From Rachycentron canadum (lineage: Eukaryota > Chordata > Actinopteri > Carangiformes > Rachycentridae): a DNA stretch of 64,000 nucleotides. Position 1 is the first letter of the stretch, and each line of letters opens with the position of its first letter. The notes below the pieces were generated by a model. That model saw nothing but the letters and a program-made list of their open reading frames with translations. It was not told where the DNA came from and did not search any database. Positions 1 to 13,900 of the stretch are shown in pieces. A program made the position numbers and the translations under genes. The stretch spans positions 10,026,252 through 10,090,251 of the forward strand of contig CM076652.1 of the NCBI GenBank assembly GCA_038496675.1, given 5' to 3'.

Positions 1-3000
1 AGGGCATGTGTTTGATACCCCCCCCAACATTTATTCGGTTTGCCCTCCTGCTGTATCACCTGCTTCGAACTGCATCGGGAAATGGGACCAGTCAAAGACG
101 GATAACGTTACCCTCCGTTACGGCGCATGTGGCAGAGCAGTAATCGGAGGAATAACCATTGCAATCAATGCTTTAGACAAAACAACCTCCATTACTCAAA
201 GGGCTCATATTACTCAGTCCTTGTCTTTATATCATGCGGTGCACGACGTGTTACGTGCAGTATGTAACGTTATGACATAATGCAGTGTGGAACTGTAGAT
301 GATCTTAAGAGCAGCGAGGCTGGTAGACATTTAAATGTCAAATATTGTGCAGTGCAGACCAAGGCATCTTCACCATGATCCAACCCCAGTGTTGCTGGTT
401 TGCCCTGCCAAAGCTGCAACCTTGGTCATGTGTTCTCTACTAACACTGGGATCATGAGTGTCAACAGGCGCCTCTGCAGAGACCCCTCTCAGTAAACATT
501 TAGGGCACTAGGCGATATCACATGGCAGTTGTTTTAATGACTTCCCTGATAAGAAATTAAATGTTTGTAAACTAGACACATAAATTCGATTTTTGAATCA
601 AATATTGAACTCTCTCTCTTTACATTGGAAAATAAATAGTTTTTTTTCAGCTGCGAAATGTCCTGCTCAGTATATATCAGTCACAACTTTAAAAAAAGGG
701 GTTATTCAAAGGATCCTGGTAGAAAATGTATGTTTATGATGCATAAATTGACCAATATATTATATTCAGATTATATTCAGATTCTCAAAAATCCTGAATG
801 GATGGGGGCATACTTGAGACATTCAATCTTGATGAGATAATGACTAAATGTGGAGATTTTACAGTGTCACTTCACCTCATCCATCTGTCTATTCCCAGTG
901 CAGGCAAAGATAGAAGAGCTCATCATCTTTAATCGTGTGGTACAATGAAGGGCTGAGCTTTGCCAGACATGAGAATAACAGTAGTGCACTTTAGTTAATA
1001 GTTAAAAGGCTTACTGGAATTTGTCTCTCACTACTGGAAAAAAAATCATCTCAAGAGAAGGCAATCTTAGCACAAGAGGAAATGATTACCAGACTGCTAG
1101 AAGTGAAATGTGAGGTGATGTTTAGGAAATTACAGCGGAGAGAGACAATTTAACAGACTGTCTCTTGTTCTCCCACATTCTCAAACCAAAGTCGTCATTT
1201 GCGCTGTTGCTTCAGCCTTTCTCTGATCTGTCTGCACTTTCAGTTGACTCCATCTTTCAGATCAGTTTATACAGAACAATTAAGGACACATATGCAGTAT
1301 TGGTATTCTCTGTTAGACTTGCATTGGGTAAGAATTGATCTGATATTGAATTGCTGACAAAATGTCAGACAGCACGTAGTGTCAATAGAAGGGATGGTAA
1401 CATATTAGGCATTTGAAGGTTATTAACTCTGAGTGGATATTGGAAATAGGTCATGAGATCAATGACATACACGACTCTTATTTGCTGTAACCAAACAAGT
1501 CTTTCAAACTTACCTTACCTACCTTTTAATGATGGGATGTGTGGTGGTGATAGTAGTAAGTCTGGCCATGCCATGTGACAGTCTACCTTGCACTAATCAG
1601 GCAGGGATATTTAACGGTGTTGCTCCCTAAGCCTATCAACAAGAACTCTGGCTTTGCCCTGCCATGAATGACAAATGGGGAGAGAGTGGTAGTCAATGAA
1701 GGAAAAAGAAAAGGGTGCTGAGAATTCGAAGAGCTGTTTGAGTCACTTTTTGTGGGTGGTTAGTGTGTTTTGTTTTTTTTTTGTTTTGTTTTGTTTTGTT
1801 TTTTTTTCACTTCTCTCATCATTGCTTTCTCTAGCAGGAAGACACAGCAACAGATGTCCCAACTTCCATGCTGAGCTGTGAGGAATAGTCAGAAAATACC
1901 AAATAAAACCACATATTGTGGATGTGGCTCTACAGGGGAAGTCACTGGGGGAGGTCCCGTTGACAGTGTAGCTGAGGTCATCCCTCCTCTTGCTTCCTTC
2001 ATTTGCATTTAAATCTGTGGTATCCCAAATAAGAATACAAGGGGAAGAAACTGAAATGTTGTGATGTCTGAATCAGGAAATTCTTATCTTTCTTTTGGAA
2101 ATTTAGTTAAATACTGAAATGATCAGTTGGATCTTTCTTTTAGCATTTATTTAAAATGTGACATTGTAGAGAGACAGGAGATGCCAGGGAGTGGGATCTG
2201 TTTTCATTTTGTGTCTATTTTAGTTTTTTTCTATTTTAGTTTTATTTAACCCCACCCTTAAAGTGCTTTGTGCTCCATTATCCCAAAAATTGCATGCATG
2301 TGGTTACAGATATGCTTGCAAAGTGACAAGCTGAACTGCATTGTTGAAAAAACTGGAAGCTCAAATGCATTGCCTGAAGGTTAGACCACACCCTGGATGT
2401 GCATTATGCAAAGTGTGCTCTACAGAGCTGTAAAATCAAGCAGATAGAAGGAAATACTTTGTTTTGTCCCTCAAAAAAAGCACAGAACTAGCTGGTATTT
2501 GCTGTCATAGATGTACTGAAAAAAATGCACTGATTAGGGCTTTTGGACCCAATCCTTATCTGTGTCCTTGATTGTTGGGAGTCAAGTATGGCTGGGTGAT
2601 AAAACATTTTAAATAATTAAAAATACATTCCCCAGTAACAGTGATAAGTAATGAGTAATTTTCTGATGTTCTATGTCTAGTTCACTCCTCAGCTTCAATA
2701 ACTCTACAGGAATTTGGTTATGTAATGAATTGGAAATTGTTCAGACTTTAGACTAAAAGGTTCCTTATGAACAATATTTACATGCTGTTTTCCTCACCAG
2801 AAGACATTGTGTGTAAGCTTAAGGTTTGGCAAGCAGGCTATTAAATGCTTATTTTAATACATGTCATTAAATGTAATTATCAATATGAAAAAATAAAATG
2901 AGGATAATATTTTTAGCCGTATTGTCCATCCCTATCATGAGCCATTGGTGTCCATCAGTGCTGGATAGCAATGAGAGAAAGAGAGAGGCCGGTACCTGAA

Positions 3001-6000
3001 AGTTTTGCACACTGGTCTTTGCTAATGATGAGTTTTTGTAGCTTGGTTTAAACCTAACTCTCTAAACTCAGTCACTCAGGCACAAATATGCCCAAATAAT
3101 ATAATGTGTTTGTTTTCTTTCACCAACAATTAACAGAAAAGTCGACTGTTCTTATCTGGTGCTGTCACGTCATTATGTCAATTCTGCATCACTGCTACAT
3201 CACTGTTCAGCGTTCAACTGTGCAGTTGGTGTGTGTTGCTGCTCATATGCTGCGCTATGACTATGTCTCAATAGTAGCAGCTATAAGAAGAGATGATGCA
3301 ATGGATAATAATTTAAAATAAGAGACATTTAGAGGAGTCTACAGAGTAAGGAGAACTTGGAGAAAAAAATTATCTGAAGCATTTTCCTGAAAGGCAAAAA
3401 TTCCAAATTCGGAGTACAAAGTGAAAAGAATGTGCCGAATCTTGAGGCGGGTTGTATTGTATAAAAGATAACGTCATTTCACAGTCTTTACTATCAGTGC
3501 ATGATGTGTGAAAATCTTTCCTAGTAGTTTTCCAAAAGATGCTCAGACCTATAAACTGTGAGTGTGAATCTGACAGCTCTTAACAATGAAAGTGTCCCAC
3601 TCCAGGGTTTGATAAGTGGCTCAGTGCTGTTCCAGTTACCCTGAGATATAAATGCTTTCCCCGACATCTAGTGGGGGAATCTAGGCTAATACTGCTCCAT
3701 ATTGAATCTGTCTTTCTGCCCCCAGAGAGCAGATGCACTTTTAGCAGCTTGTATTGTGCCAAGATTCCCTTCCCCTTTCTTGGTCTTGAAGAATTTTTAA
3801 GTAAGTTGGCTCTTATGTCTAAAAACAAGTCCTTTCTCACAGAATGTCACTTTTCCTCATGTAAACTAGGTATTATGTTTTGGGGTTTTTGGGTCGTCTG
3901 TCTGTCTCTCCGTCTTACTGTCATCCATTCGTAGTATTTCAGTAACGCCTTGAGGAAAGGTCCATTTTCACTAAAGGACCAACTGACTCAATTCTGATGG
4001 TCAAAGATCTCTGTGATCTCGCAGAAAACCTTTTTGGCAATAATTTAATTTGTATGCTAAATGTGACCCATCTTAATACAAATATAACAGTGGCATCTTA
4101 TATATAACAGTCACTGTGACATCATAATGTTCTTCAAAAACACTTTTGGCGATTATTGAGCCTGTAACTCAGAGGGGTAGGTTGTGACCATATTAACTAC
4201 ACCTTTACATATTGGTGGAGGCATACAACTACAAGGCAGTAATTCTAGGTATTTTATGGCTGTATCATTAAGTTAAGAAAAAGATACATGAGGTGACATA
4301 CTATACATTGTGAATTATGTTAAGCTTTAGGTTTGTGAGATGCAATGCCCTTCTTGGCCAACTTTAACTGTTATCTCTATGCTAACATCAGGATCATAAC
4401 AAACTGTAATATTTCTAGACAGTAATCACCCCAATAATTAACCTATGACTCAAATGCAACATTATCTATCTCACACACAAATTTAGGGTTTGCGATTAAC
4501 CTCCTGACCCCTTGACGTTTGTTCCTACCCTGCTGGGTAGCTGGTGTGTATTTATAGAATAGCTTTAACACCATAGATCCACCGCTCTTCTTTTCACAGA
4601 GGCAGTGGCTGCCAGAGCTCACGGTAGCTAGCGCCTCTGCAATCGATATCCACCTCTCACTCATTGCTAGCTTAATGTATGGAGCCGGTGCTTGTGTAAA
4701 TGCTGCCATATTGACCCAGTGTATTTACTTTGTGGAAATTGTTGCAAAACTACAAAATATAGAAAATTACATAAATAGAAACTCCATGAGGCTGCACAAT
4801 GTGAAGAAAAGTTGCTTTTAAGGTTTGTGTGTGTATGGATGATATGTTGTGGCATGTCTTGTGTACATGGAATACATACATAAGTGCTGTAATATATAAA
4901 CTGGTTTATGCTGTCTGTGTAAAACTCATTTATAACGTGTACATTTACTGTTTGATGGACTCCCATGCAGTGATCAACAATTTTGCTAAATATGGTGGAA
5001 ATCGATTTATAGTGATCAGTTGCAGTGATCAATCACTTATAAGACCCAAAAAGCTTTTGACAGAATCATTACTATACAAATGCTGTGTATAGGTGTGACA
5101 CGTGACATCTTCACTACTGTGGCTTTATATTGTCTGCTCTGCGCACATTTTGGGACTGTGTGGAACTGTCATCCATGCTGTCTCACAGCAGCGTGTAAGT
5201 TACATGAGTGGACTGTACTGTTTTTACCCTGACCATTCAAAATAGGATGGGAGCAGACGAGTGCACAGCTTGGTATTTTATCTTTAAAGCAGTAAATAAA
5301 ACCTAATGAATCTTATGAATATAAAAATAATATGTAATGAACGTAAAAACGTCAATCAGATGAAAATCTGCATGGAAAAAACATCTGTCATCATAATTAA
5401 TCTATGATAGTGATGAATTTTGCCCAGACAGATGTGATTATTGCAAGTGGTTTCCATGAGGCTGTGTCACATAAGACATAAGTTCTTATGATCTTCATTT
5501 ATTTTAAAGCTGTTTCTTAGCCTTGTACAGGGACTTCATCCAGTCCCAGAAAGTGATTGGCACTGTGCACACCCCATGTCAAATGCAAATAATCTGCAGT
5601 TTCAGGGGATAAGCTGCAGCCTCTGTGCTGAGTTTACAGCTGGATTGTTGTAGGTTTTTGACGTACTTTTCACAGTGTTTTATTATGAAAGAGGTGTTGC
5701 AGAGAGGCTTGATTACGACATGGTTTTAACATCAGACTGTTAAAGCCCTCTTTGGATGGTCATCGTGGTGCTCTGCAGACTGAGGCAGACTAATTTTTGG
5801 CATCTGGCTACTGATTTTTTTTTTTTTTTTTTCTGTCATGGCATTTCATTGGCTACAAAGTCAGTTAATAACTATTAATGTCACAACTTTGTTGATTTGG
5901 AAAATGAATGTTATGTCGGTGCTTCATTTATCTGTCTGTGTGTAGTATCTGCATTCCTAATGGAGTAGTCAGGTGAGGTGAGAAAGTGACACTGTGTTAA

Positions 6001-9000
6001 ATTACACTAAAAGGAAAGTTGTGACACTCAAGCATAGCCATCTTTGCCAAGCAGCTCCAAGAACGCAAGCATCAACTTAACCTTTAAGAAAGACCTCAGG
6101 TTTCAGAGCATGGACGGTTTCCATGACACAAGATCATCATCTGACATGGGTCTTAAAGTGGTACTCCGTCCAAAATTTGTCTTTTGGGTATTTAACACTC
6201 ATCCCTTCTGAGAGGTGTCTGTTGTAGAGATGTAGCTCCTACTTTCACCAATAATAGTGGCCATGGACATTTTGAATTATGTTGTTTACAATGGTTACAG
6301 AAAAAAACAAAACAAAAATGTTCATAAAAACTTCGTAAACCACTCTCCCACCCTCCCTCCCTCCCCCCAGTGTTTGTGTCTCCCTGGTTCCAGCGTTTCC
6401 TCTCTGCTTCCGTGCTTTTGTACTAAGATAAACACTTCTTGTTCTGATCTTTCTACTACATGCACAGAGATGAAATTGATATTGATCTTCTCATCTGACT
6501 CCTGGTATGGGAGCAAACAAGTGTGGTTTTCTAAAATGTTAGAGAATTCCTTTAATGCCATGTTATGATGCTTTTGTTGATGGAGCGCTGCCAAGGTTTT
6601 GGTGCTGGTTTTGACATTTAAGCCTCTTTTAGTGATTGATCAGTGTCCTCGTCCTATTGTGTTAATAATTTTCACACACAGCCAGCACAGCTACCCAAGC
6701 CAGCATAGCTTGTAATGGTTTATTGGTTGCTCCACTAACCTTCGGGTAAACTAGGGACATGTTAGGCGACGGTATCTGTTTTTCACTGACACGCATTTTC
6801 AACTGTGAATCGGATACTCAAATGTAAAGAATATCTTTCACTAAGCCACAGATGAATATATAGTATTAGTATGTGGTCGACGTTCCTGTTCTCACTACAT
6901 TGAATTGTCAGGCATTGTGAAGCGTTTTGAAAAAAAGAAACCTCATCTATCCCATTTAGATGGAAGGGGACTGGTGGTCGATCTGATTGGATCCACAGCC
7001 TTTCTCCTGTGCATGGCTGACAATACCAGGCTTTGGTGAACAGGCGCCTCTGTTCGGGCTGGAAAATTAATTTAAAGGTATTGATATTAAAATGTTCAAC
7101 TAACTCACAGCAGAGAGAATAGGCATGATTGGGTAATGAGAGACCAAGTCAGTGTAGCAAACTGAAACTTCATTTGATATGGTACTTACACAACCGTATA
7201 CCTATGTCTCTTTTATAAAAGGAGTAGGAAGACACCATGTCCTCCCTCTCCCTGCACACTCTAACTGTAACTCTAATAGGGCATCTTTGCTGTTATGCTT
7301 CAGTACATTTAATAAATAACCTGGTGATCATGGCCCAATTTAAAATTTTGGCTGCCCACAGCCACAGCTCCCTTATGAAGATAAGTATCCATTCACGGTT
7401 AATATTTTTTTAATAATTATGCAGAATTAGGGGTTCTATGATTTATAGAAGAGTAACATAAATGAACTCCAGGTTTCCAGTAAAATACTTTTGCTCCAGC
7501 TGTACTATAATGTGAAGTTAGTGTAGAGCGGTACCTTTTCTATAATGGCCAGTGTGACACATTATAGATATTTTTTCACATTTATTAAGTGAAGTTACTC
7601 ATGTTGCACAGGGCAAACACATCATGTATGTTTTATTAGAACACATTTTCTTCTCTCATTGCAATTTGCAACTTGAACCTCTTAAACATCTTTATTCATA
7701 TGTTTTTGTGTATTCTCTGCCATTGTGATTATCAAAAGACATATGATGAGTCTCCAACACAATGTTGGGACACTGGGTCCATTTGTTGTTGACTGTTGGT
7801 CACATATTCCTGGATCCCAAAAAAGGCATTTGAAGCAGTTTTAGCCAACCCAAAGATAAACCTAATTTTGCAGACAACAGGACCGCAGGTTAGGAGGGCA
7901 TGTCATGAGCAATAATTATTCTATGGAGCATTTGAGTGCATTTAATGTTAAGTGCCCTTAAACCCAGTGCCATTCCATTAAGTCGAATCTGCCGTTGTCA
8001 TGATCAGTGAGTGCTCACTTTGTGTCCTTGTCTCTCAGGCTTCTGATTTTTCTGCGTCCATGTAGGGAAAATAATAAAGTTTATGGTCTGTTTGTGTGGC
8101 CTGGCTCAACTGGACAAACAATCCCCATATACATAAGGACATTTGTAAATATCAGCTGCTGATTCAGTAGCAGATAAAGGACTTACTAAAAAACCATGAA
8201 TAGAAAGAGCTCAGACACTGACTTCATATTTGGCTCTGGACAACTGTCTGTCTTCACTGCGTAGCCATGTGTGACCTGCTTCAACCTTGCTTAAAATTAC
8301 ATTAAGATAAGTGGGCATGCATGAATGAAGAGGGAAGTGGAGGTGGCTGCCGATGTGATGCTTGACTTTTGAAGGCTTTATGATATGAAGAGAGGGCACT
8401 TATTTCCAGATTTTTTGTTCAATAGTTGTCACTCAAAGCATGAGACATGACCCTCAACGTGCAGACAACACATGCACTTTGGAGTTTATTAGATGACAGT
8501 TTTACACATTGGATGACAGTTTTATGTGTGTAAAATATGATTCAAACATTACCAATATCAACCAGGTGAAGAATCTTAAGGCACAATGTGAGGATGGACA
8601 ATGTGAAAATCCAAGAACCAAGTGTATAAAACACCCGTAATTGGATACCTCAGTACTATCTTATGCTGGATAAGGTATCAGTAAATTTTTAGTCTACCAG
8701 TTTTGTCTCAGTTTCTCACCACTACTATAGTCTCAGTTAAGGCACCTACATTTTGCCTTAAGTTATTACTCACACTCTTCCTTTTCTCTTCCTTAATTGA
8801 GCCAGAGACACAACTATAAATCAGTGGGTAGGATCTGGCCTGGGCCACTCCTATGAGTCACTCTTGGCACTGTTCAGGGAAGGTTGGCAAGCTCACAGTG
8901 CTGTGATGTAAATGTTACTTAGTTGTATGCTTGGAGAGAAGCATGCAAAGTACTAGTTATACAATATGCATGTGGCAGTGTTTCACGCATCTATAATAAT

Positions 9001-10690
9001 TTTATTTTTAATTTGTGTAGCTAGTTTGACTAATTATGTCGTTGCTGGGTTTTATTTGGCCCACTTACTTGAAACTACAGCACCTTGAGAGCACCACATG
9101 TCTCTATAGTAAGTGATAGTTTTGAACATTAGCTTTCTCGAGCCAATGCTGTGCACTTCTTGGTCTTTGATCATGCCTGGAATGAAAGTTCAATGCAGCA
9201 TGTAGTTTGGTGAGGAAACGTAGGACAGCATGTGTGTGAGAAGGTGGTATAGTTCTGGGGTATTTCCATCCAAAACCATGCCGCATTCTGGGTCACAGTG
9301 TCATCCTTCACTTTTGTCTCATTGTACCTAATCTTGTGCATTGTCTTTTATACGTCATACATATCTGTTTTCTGTAAAACACATAAATAAAAATCTGTGC
9401 TGTTATTATGATAAAGCCATGCCCTAGGAGAATGTCAGAAAATTACCCTTTCCCTTCACGTCTTTCTGTTTTCCTCTAGTTGCTGTCTGTGTTTGGCTCC
9501 CATCTCCTCTGCACTACCTCCCCCCTTTGTCTTTGTCCCTCAAGCACTGTCAGCTCAGGGATTCTCTCTCAGTTCACTTCTTATTTAGGTTATACATACT
9601 CAAGTGTTATGGCTTCCTCCTTTGCTCGGCAATAGGATTTAAAGGCACAGATTCCACCCGATGCCCAACCTGTTTTACACTTGTTGGCTTGCTATTAGAT
9701 CATGAAATGAACTGCTATTTGCAGAGATCCATGCCATGTCCATGTCACATTTTATGCTGCTTTTATCCTGTCACCGAAAACTTATGTAAAGTATAGGCAT
9801 TGGAGTGGGAATTTGTAATTTAATTTTTAGTTGGTGTTGTTCTGCTGCCTGTGTAGGGGAAATAATCAAAGAAAAATATCCATGTTATATGGTCCTGGTG
9901 AAGATATAGCTGAACTTACATAGACAAACCTACCATCCATGTGTTTAGGACGATACAGATTTTTAAAAATGTATTTATTTTCGTTGGCTTTAGTTATTAC
10001 AGTATTGCATTTGTGGCTGCAACTCTGCATTTGTTAGGACTCACATGGATGTGTTTGTGTATATTAGGGGTTTTTGTGCATGGTGTTGTTTGAATTGATG
10101 TGTGTGTTGTTATGTTTTGGTTTTTGGATTTGTGGCTTATCACACATCGCAGCTGTTCGAGAATGCATTGTTCTTTGCCCTGGCAGGATTAGGAGGCATT
10201 TTAAGGGAAAACAAAAGACCAGAATGGGATGTTGAAATCAAAATCAGCAATACAATATATGTTGAGTATAACCAATTAGAACAAGGAAACTGAATTTAAA
10301 TTGGAATGAGAAGTGTGTTTATTTAAAAAGGACTCTCATTCAGCACTCGTACTTCCAGTCTTGAATTCACATTGCACTAGAGGTATTTACTTGTCTAGTA
10401 AGGATTAGTAATAGTCCTCTATTAATTTGATGGTATGCTTGTGTCTGTGTTTAAGTATGATCAGCTAGAACTGCTGGTGTGTTTCTGTTAACTTAGTAAA
10501 CACACATTGAAGAGAATCCTGTTTCTCTCTGTGAAATACCTCTGCAAGTGCCTTCATACTGTTAGTTTCACTTACCTTTTTTTTGGATTGGATCCATGAT
10601 CAACAGTTTAAGTAAGTCCTTTTGCCTCAAAACGTCTTAAACTGGGGACTAGTTGTAACTGACAGTGGTGTGTGCAGGTTGCAAACAGAC
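1..10690. other. Intergenic stretch, no gene recognised
   Basis: No reading frame in this 10.7 kb combines a recognisable protein family with splice sites. All frames are short (under about 125 codons) and their translations look like random AT-rich DNA. The first 290 bases are richer in CpG than what follows and could be the edge of a promoter or exon of a gene outside the window, but I cannot show that. The rest holds poly(T)/poly(A) runs, for example around 5,815-5,833, and one candidate short transposon (separate entry). Confidence 0.6.
6153..6555. mobile_element. Candidate MITE-like non-autonomous DNA transposon
   Basis: A segment of about 400 bp begins TTAAAGTGGTACTC and ends GAGAATTCCTTTAA. 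The two ends are imperfect inverted repeats: six matching terminal bases, then scattered matches. Both ends carry TTAA, the target duplicated by piggyBac-type elements. From memory, ends of the form TTAAAGGAATAGTTC recur on short repeats in fish genomes. There is no transposase frame; the frames inside are under 105 codons on either strand. The body includes a C/T-rich tract near 6,345-6,370. This is inference from the ends only. A repeat-library search would decide it. Confidence 0.4.
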
Positions 10691-10860
10691 TGTGCCCCTA
10701 GCCCAGAGTCATGTCAGCGACTCTCTTCGGACTGGGACTGGGTGGGGCTCCGCCCTCCTTAGCACAGTGGTGTGACCAGGAGGAGCATGGGAACGCGAGA
10801 CACCGGCAGTGAGGCAGTCAGTCTGTTTGTACTGTGTGGGTAAAAGTGAAACCTTTCTCT
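10690..10860 (+). promoter_or_regulatory. osbpl5: Probable main promoter of osbpl5
   Basis: A locally GC-rich patch in otherwise AT-rich DNA. Two GC boxes of opposite orientation nearly abut (GGGTGGGGC at about 10,740 and CTCCGCCC at about 10,748). No TATA box is evident. The patch lies just upstream of a segment with good splice signals (10,880-10,941) and is the most promoter-like stretch 5' of the coding exons. A possible donor (GTAAAA at 10,840) would leave a 39-base intron before the next acceptor, too short, so that first exon would have to splice elsewhere or run on. The start site is not determined. Confidence 0.45.
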
Positions 10861-10879
10861 AACTTTTGTGTCTCTGCAG

Positions 10880-10941
10880 GTGAGACAGGCTGCTCCCACA
10901 AAGGCTTCTGGATGAAGTGTCTCCTGTGGCTCAGGTGAAAG
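10880..10941 (+). other. osbpl5: Candidate 5' UTR exon of osbpl5
   Basis: A pyrimidine-rich acceptor (TCTCTGCAG ending at 10,879) and a consensus donor (AAAG/GTAAGC) bound 62 bases. The exon holds a complete short upstream frame of eight codons (ATG at 10,912, TGA at 10,936-10,938) that would have to be bypassed or reinitiated after. A second donor (CTCAG/GTGAAA) lies a few bases earlier. If the leader is continuous with the promoter segment, this exon and the first exon may be one unit. It would splice to the first coding exon acceptor at 25,236. Transcript data are needed to confirm it. Confidence 0.45.
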
Positions 10942-13900
10942 GTAAGCTGAGCTCTCACCTGCTGCCCACTCCTTTCATATCTTAATAATGCATACAGTCG
11001 GTGAAATTGGCTTTTAGTCTGCTTTAGCTTCAGTTAATCAAATGGTTTGTGACATTCATAGTTTACATTTCATGCATAAGGGTTAATTAGTGAACCTGTT
11101 TTCTCTCAGGCATCTGACACAAAGACAAGGACATTTTTACCTAATATTGTCAGGATAAGGAAAAAAATTAGGGCATTTCATGACATTTTAAGCTATTTCT
11201 CTACAGCTATTTTATCACAATGCGAGTTAGTGCTACTGCACTAACATTTAAGTTGTTCTGGTGACTTCTGCATGTCCATGCAAGCAATTGTGTGTAAGTG
11301 TTGGAAAGTTGGAGCATAATGCAACATTGAAAAAAAAGACACAGTTTGACAGATCTCAGCAGCTTACAGGGTGTGTCAGATTCATTTGGGTTAGAAGGGA
11401 GTAAATGTTTGGGGTTGCACAAGGACAGTTGGCTACAGAATGATACTTCAGAGAGATACACAAAGCTCTAAAACAGGCACTGTGCCTTGAGTACATGTTG
11501 AGCTTTCCTACAGTGGCAGAAAAAGTGTAATGACTAGTTGCTGTTTCTTTTTTCGGCCTCCCATTTTCATTACTCTGTGTATTTTGGTCTCTCCTGGAAG
11601 GAGAGGTCTTTATATATGTCGGTCAATACTAGAGGCAGTCAGCTGGTAAGCACATCTGTCCATTGGGCATAAGGATGAAAACCAGGTGCTCTTATTACAC
11701 TAACAAGCAGACACTAACTCAGATGATTTTACCCTTCTTATTGTCTTTTTGTGTAGTAATCACATTGATAGTAGTGACCCAGTTAGTATCCGCTGCTTTT
11801 GGTATCCTGAAATTGTGTTTTGCTTACTTCAGATAAAAAAATAGTCTCTGCAGCTCTAGGATGGTAGCAGGCTGTACTGTGCTAGTTTGGGGGAAAAAAG
11901 CATCACTTTCCTGCTTATATCAGTTAGGAAGTGTTTGGATTCAGACTTGCACAAGCTGTTTACCTTGGCATGTGTAAGCAGCATGAAGAACTATGAGGAT
12001 TAACAGCAAATTACACATTAACCAGGCAAAATGTCTCAATATGCACTTGGTAGCTCATACTGAGGTTACGCTCATCTAATTTTTGTTCACCCTAAAAGCC
12101 ACTTATTTTCACATCCGATTTACTACAATAGTAAGATAATGGTCATAAATGTTTGTCAGTTTATTTTACCCGTGGACTGATTTAATTACTTTAAATAGCT
12201 CCCTTATCTGTGTTCTCTCTATAAGGCTCAGTATTGTGCACAAACAGTTGTGTCCACTCACTGAGAGGATTTTAAAAAGTTCATGTACTGTGAGTCAACA
12301 GATGGAGGATGTCTAATTCTATGTCCAGTCCAGCATATCAGCTGTGAATCACTCTGGCTTGGCTTTGTTTCTGTCAGTCACCAAATACTAACAATGTTGT
12401 ACTGTGATCACAGATAGGTTATCACAAGTGGAGAGTACAGAAGGCAGAAAATAAATATCCAATATCCACAAGCTCATCTGAAGTAAGTACTGTGAGGTAC
12501 ACTCTGAAATACCAGAACCTTTATCTGTCTCTGTGTCTCACATATCAGGTGAACTTCTTGTTTTCTTCTACATTGGTATCTTGCATGTTAATATTGTAAT
12601 GATAAAATATCAACATTCAGACATGATAACAGTCTGAAGATTGACTCGCAGGGATTTTATTTGCTGAAAAGAACACTAACAAGATAAATAGAAATAGGTT
12701 AATATTGGTCAATTGGTCAATATCAGAAATGCTCTCTTTTCTGTAATTAGTCTTTTCTAAGAGTGTGTAATGCTTGTGATTTGATCAATACGTTACTTGA
12801 TGTAGGTCATAACCTAAATTAGCATAGGCTCATGTTGCGTTACATAATGTTATCCTTGAGCCAGTTTTTATAAGGCTAGCCTTTCATTCAGTAAGTCCAA
12901 ATTAGTTGTAGAATAAATTAGTAATGCTAAATATCATCTGTAATGAGTATTTTAGAACTCCATTCACAGAAAATAGAATACCCAGCAGTCCCTTTTGATC
13001 AGTAAAGCAAAGTGTAATTTAATGAGATCAACACTGAGGGAGACATTGTGTTCATGATGGCTGCAGAGTGGCTTTATCCATCTTTGTGTGTGATCTGAGA
13101 CTTTCGCAGTATATTAGTGAGGTGTGGAAAAACCAATCTGGATGCCTATTCTTTCTGAAACTGCATAATGATAGTAACACATCACTATGGAGATGTAGAT
13201 ATTTTATTATGGGGGGCAGTAGAAGTCTAAGTGGTATCAAATGAATCTGAAACTGACAGTGAGAAAACATATTTTTTATGTTGTTTTGTTGCACTGACAC
13301 TCAAAGGGTAAAGCATAGTTGCATCTTTAGAACGATCACTATTTATTAAGATTCATCCTTTCCAGTGTGCTATGTGTGTGATTCGCACTCTCGCTTAGTC
13401 TGTGTATCTGATCGTAAAAAGCCTGGGAGCTGCTGCCAGCTTCTATATAAGTATCCATCAGGGGTTGATGACAGAACATAGAGAGGGCAGGTGCCAGACA
13501 GGGAAAGAGAGAGGATGGACAGGTTGTGGGAAGTGTTAGTCTGTTGTCCAAAACCATAATTGTCATTCCTTAATCAGTACTGGTGTATCAGACAAACAGC
13601 TATGTCAGTTCACCACTATAGCTGACATAGAATTAATTGTAAAAATGTCACTTTTTAGATAAAATTTCGCCTTTTGTAAATATTGTGATATATCCACATG
13701 AATTATTATAATATAGGGTAATAGTATATAATTTAGAGCATGTCAAGCACAGAACTCTGTAAACATCTTTCAGTCAATGCAAGGCTTAAACCTGTTGCTC
13801 TAACCCTTTGAACCATTGTTTTTGTTTAGTTTAAACTTGCTTTTTAGCTAGAGTAGCTAGCTATGCTCTATGTTATTTTCAGGATACATTGGGATATTCA

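Noticed and set aside
4443..4709. 88-codon minus-strand frame with a good start context
   Set aside because: It has no known family and no splice support, and it overlaps another chance frame. It may be a repeat remnant.
467..7055. Shared AACAGGCGCCTCTG near 466 and 7,040
   Set aside because: Only 14 bases match and the flanks are unrelated. Probably chance around a GGCGCC core.
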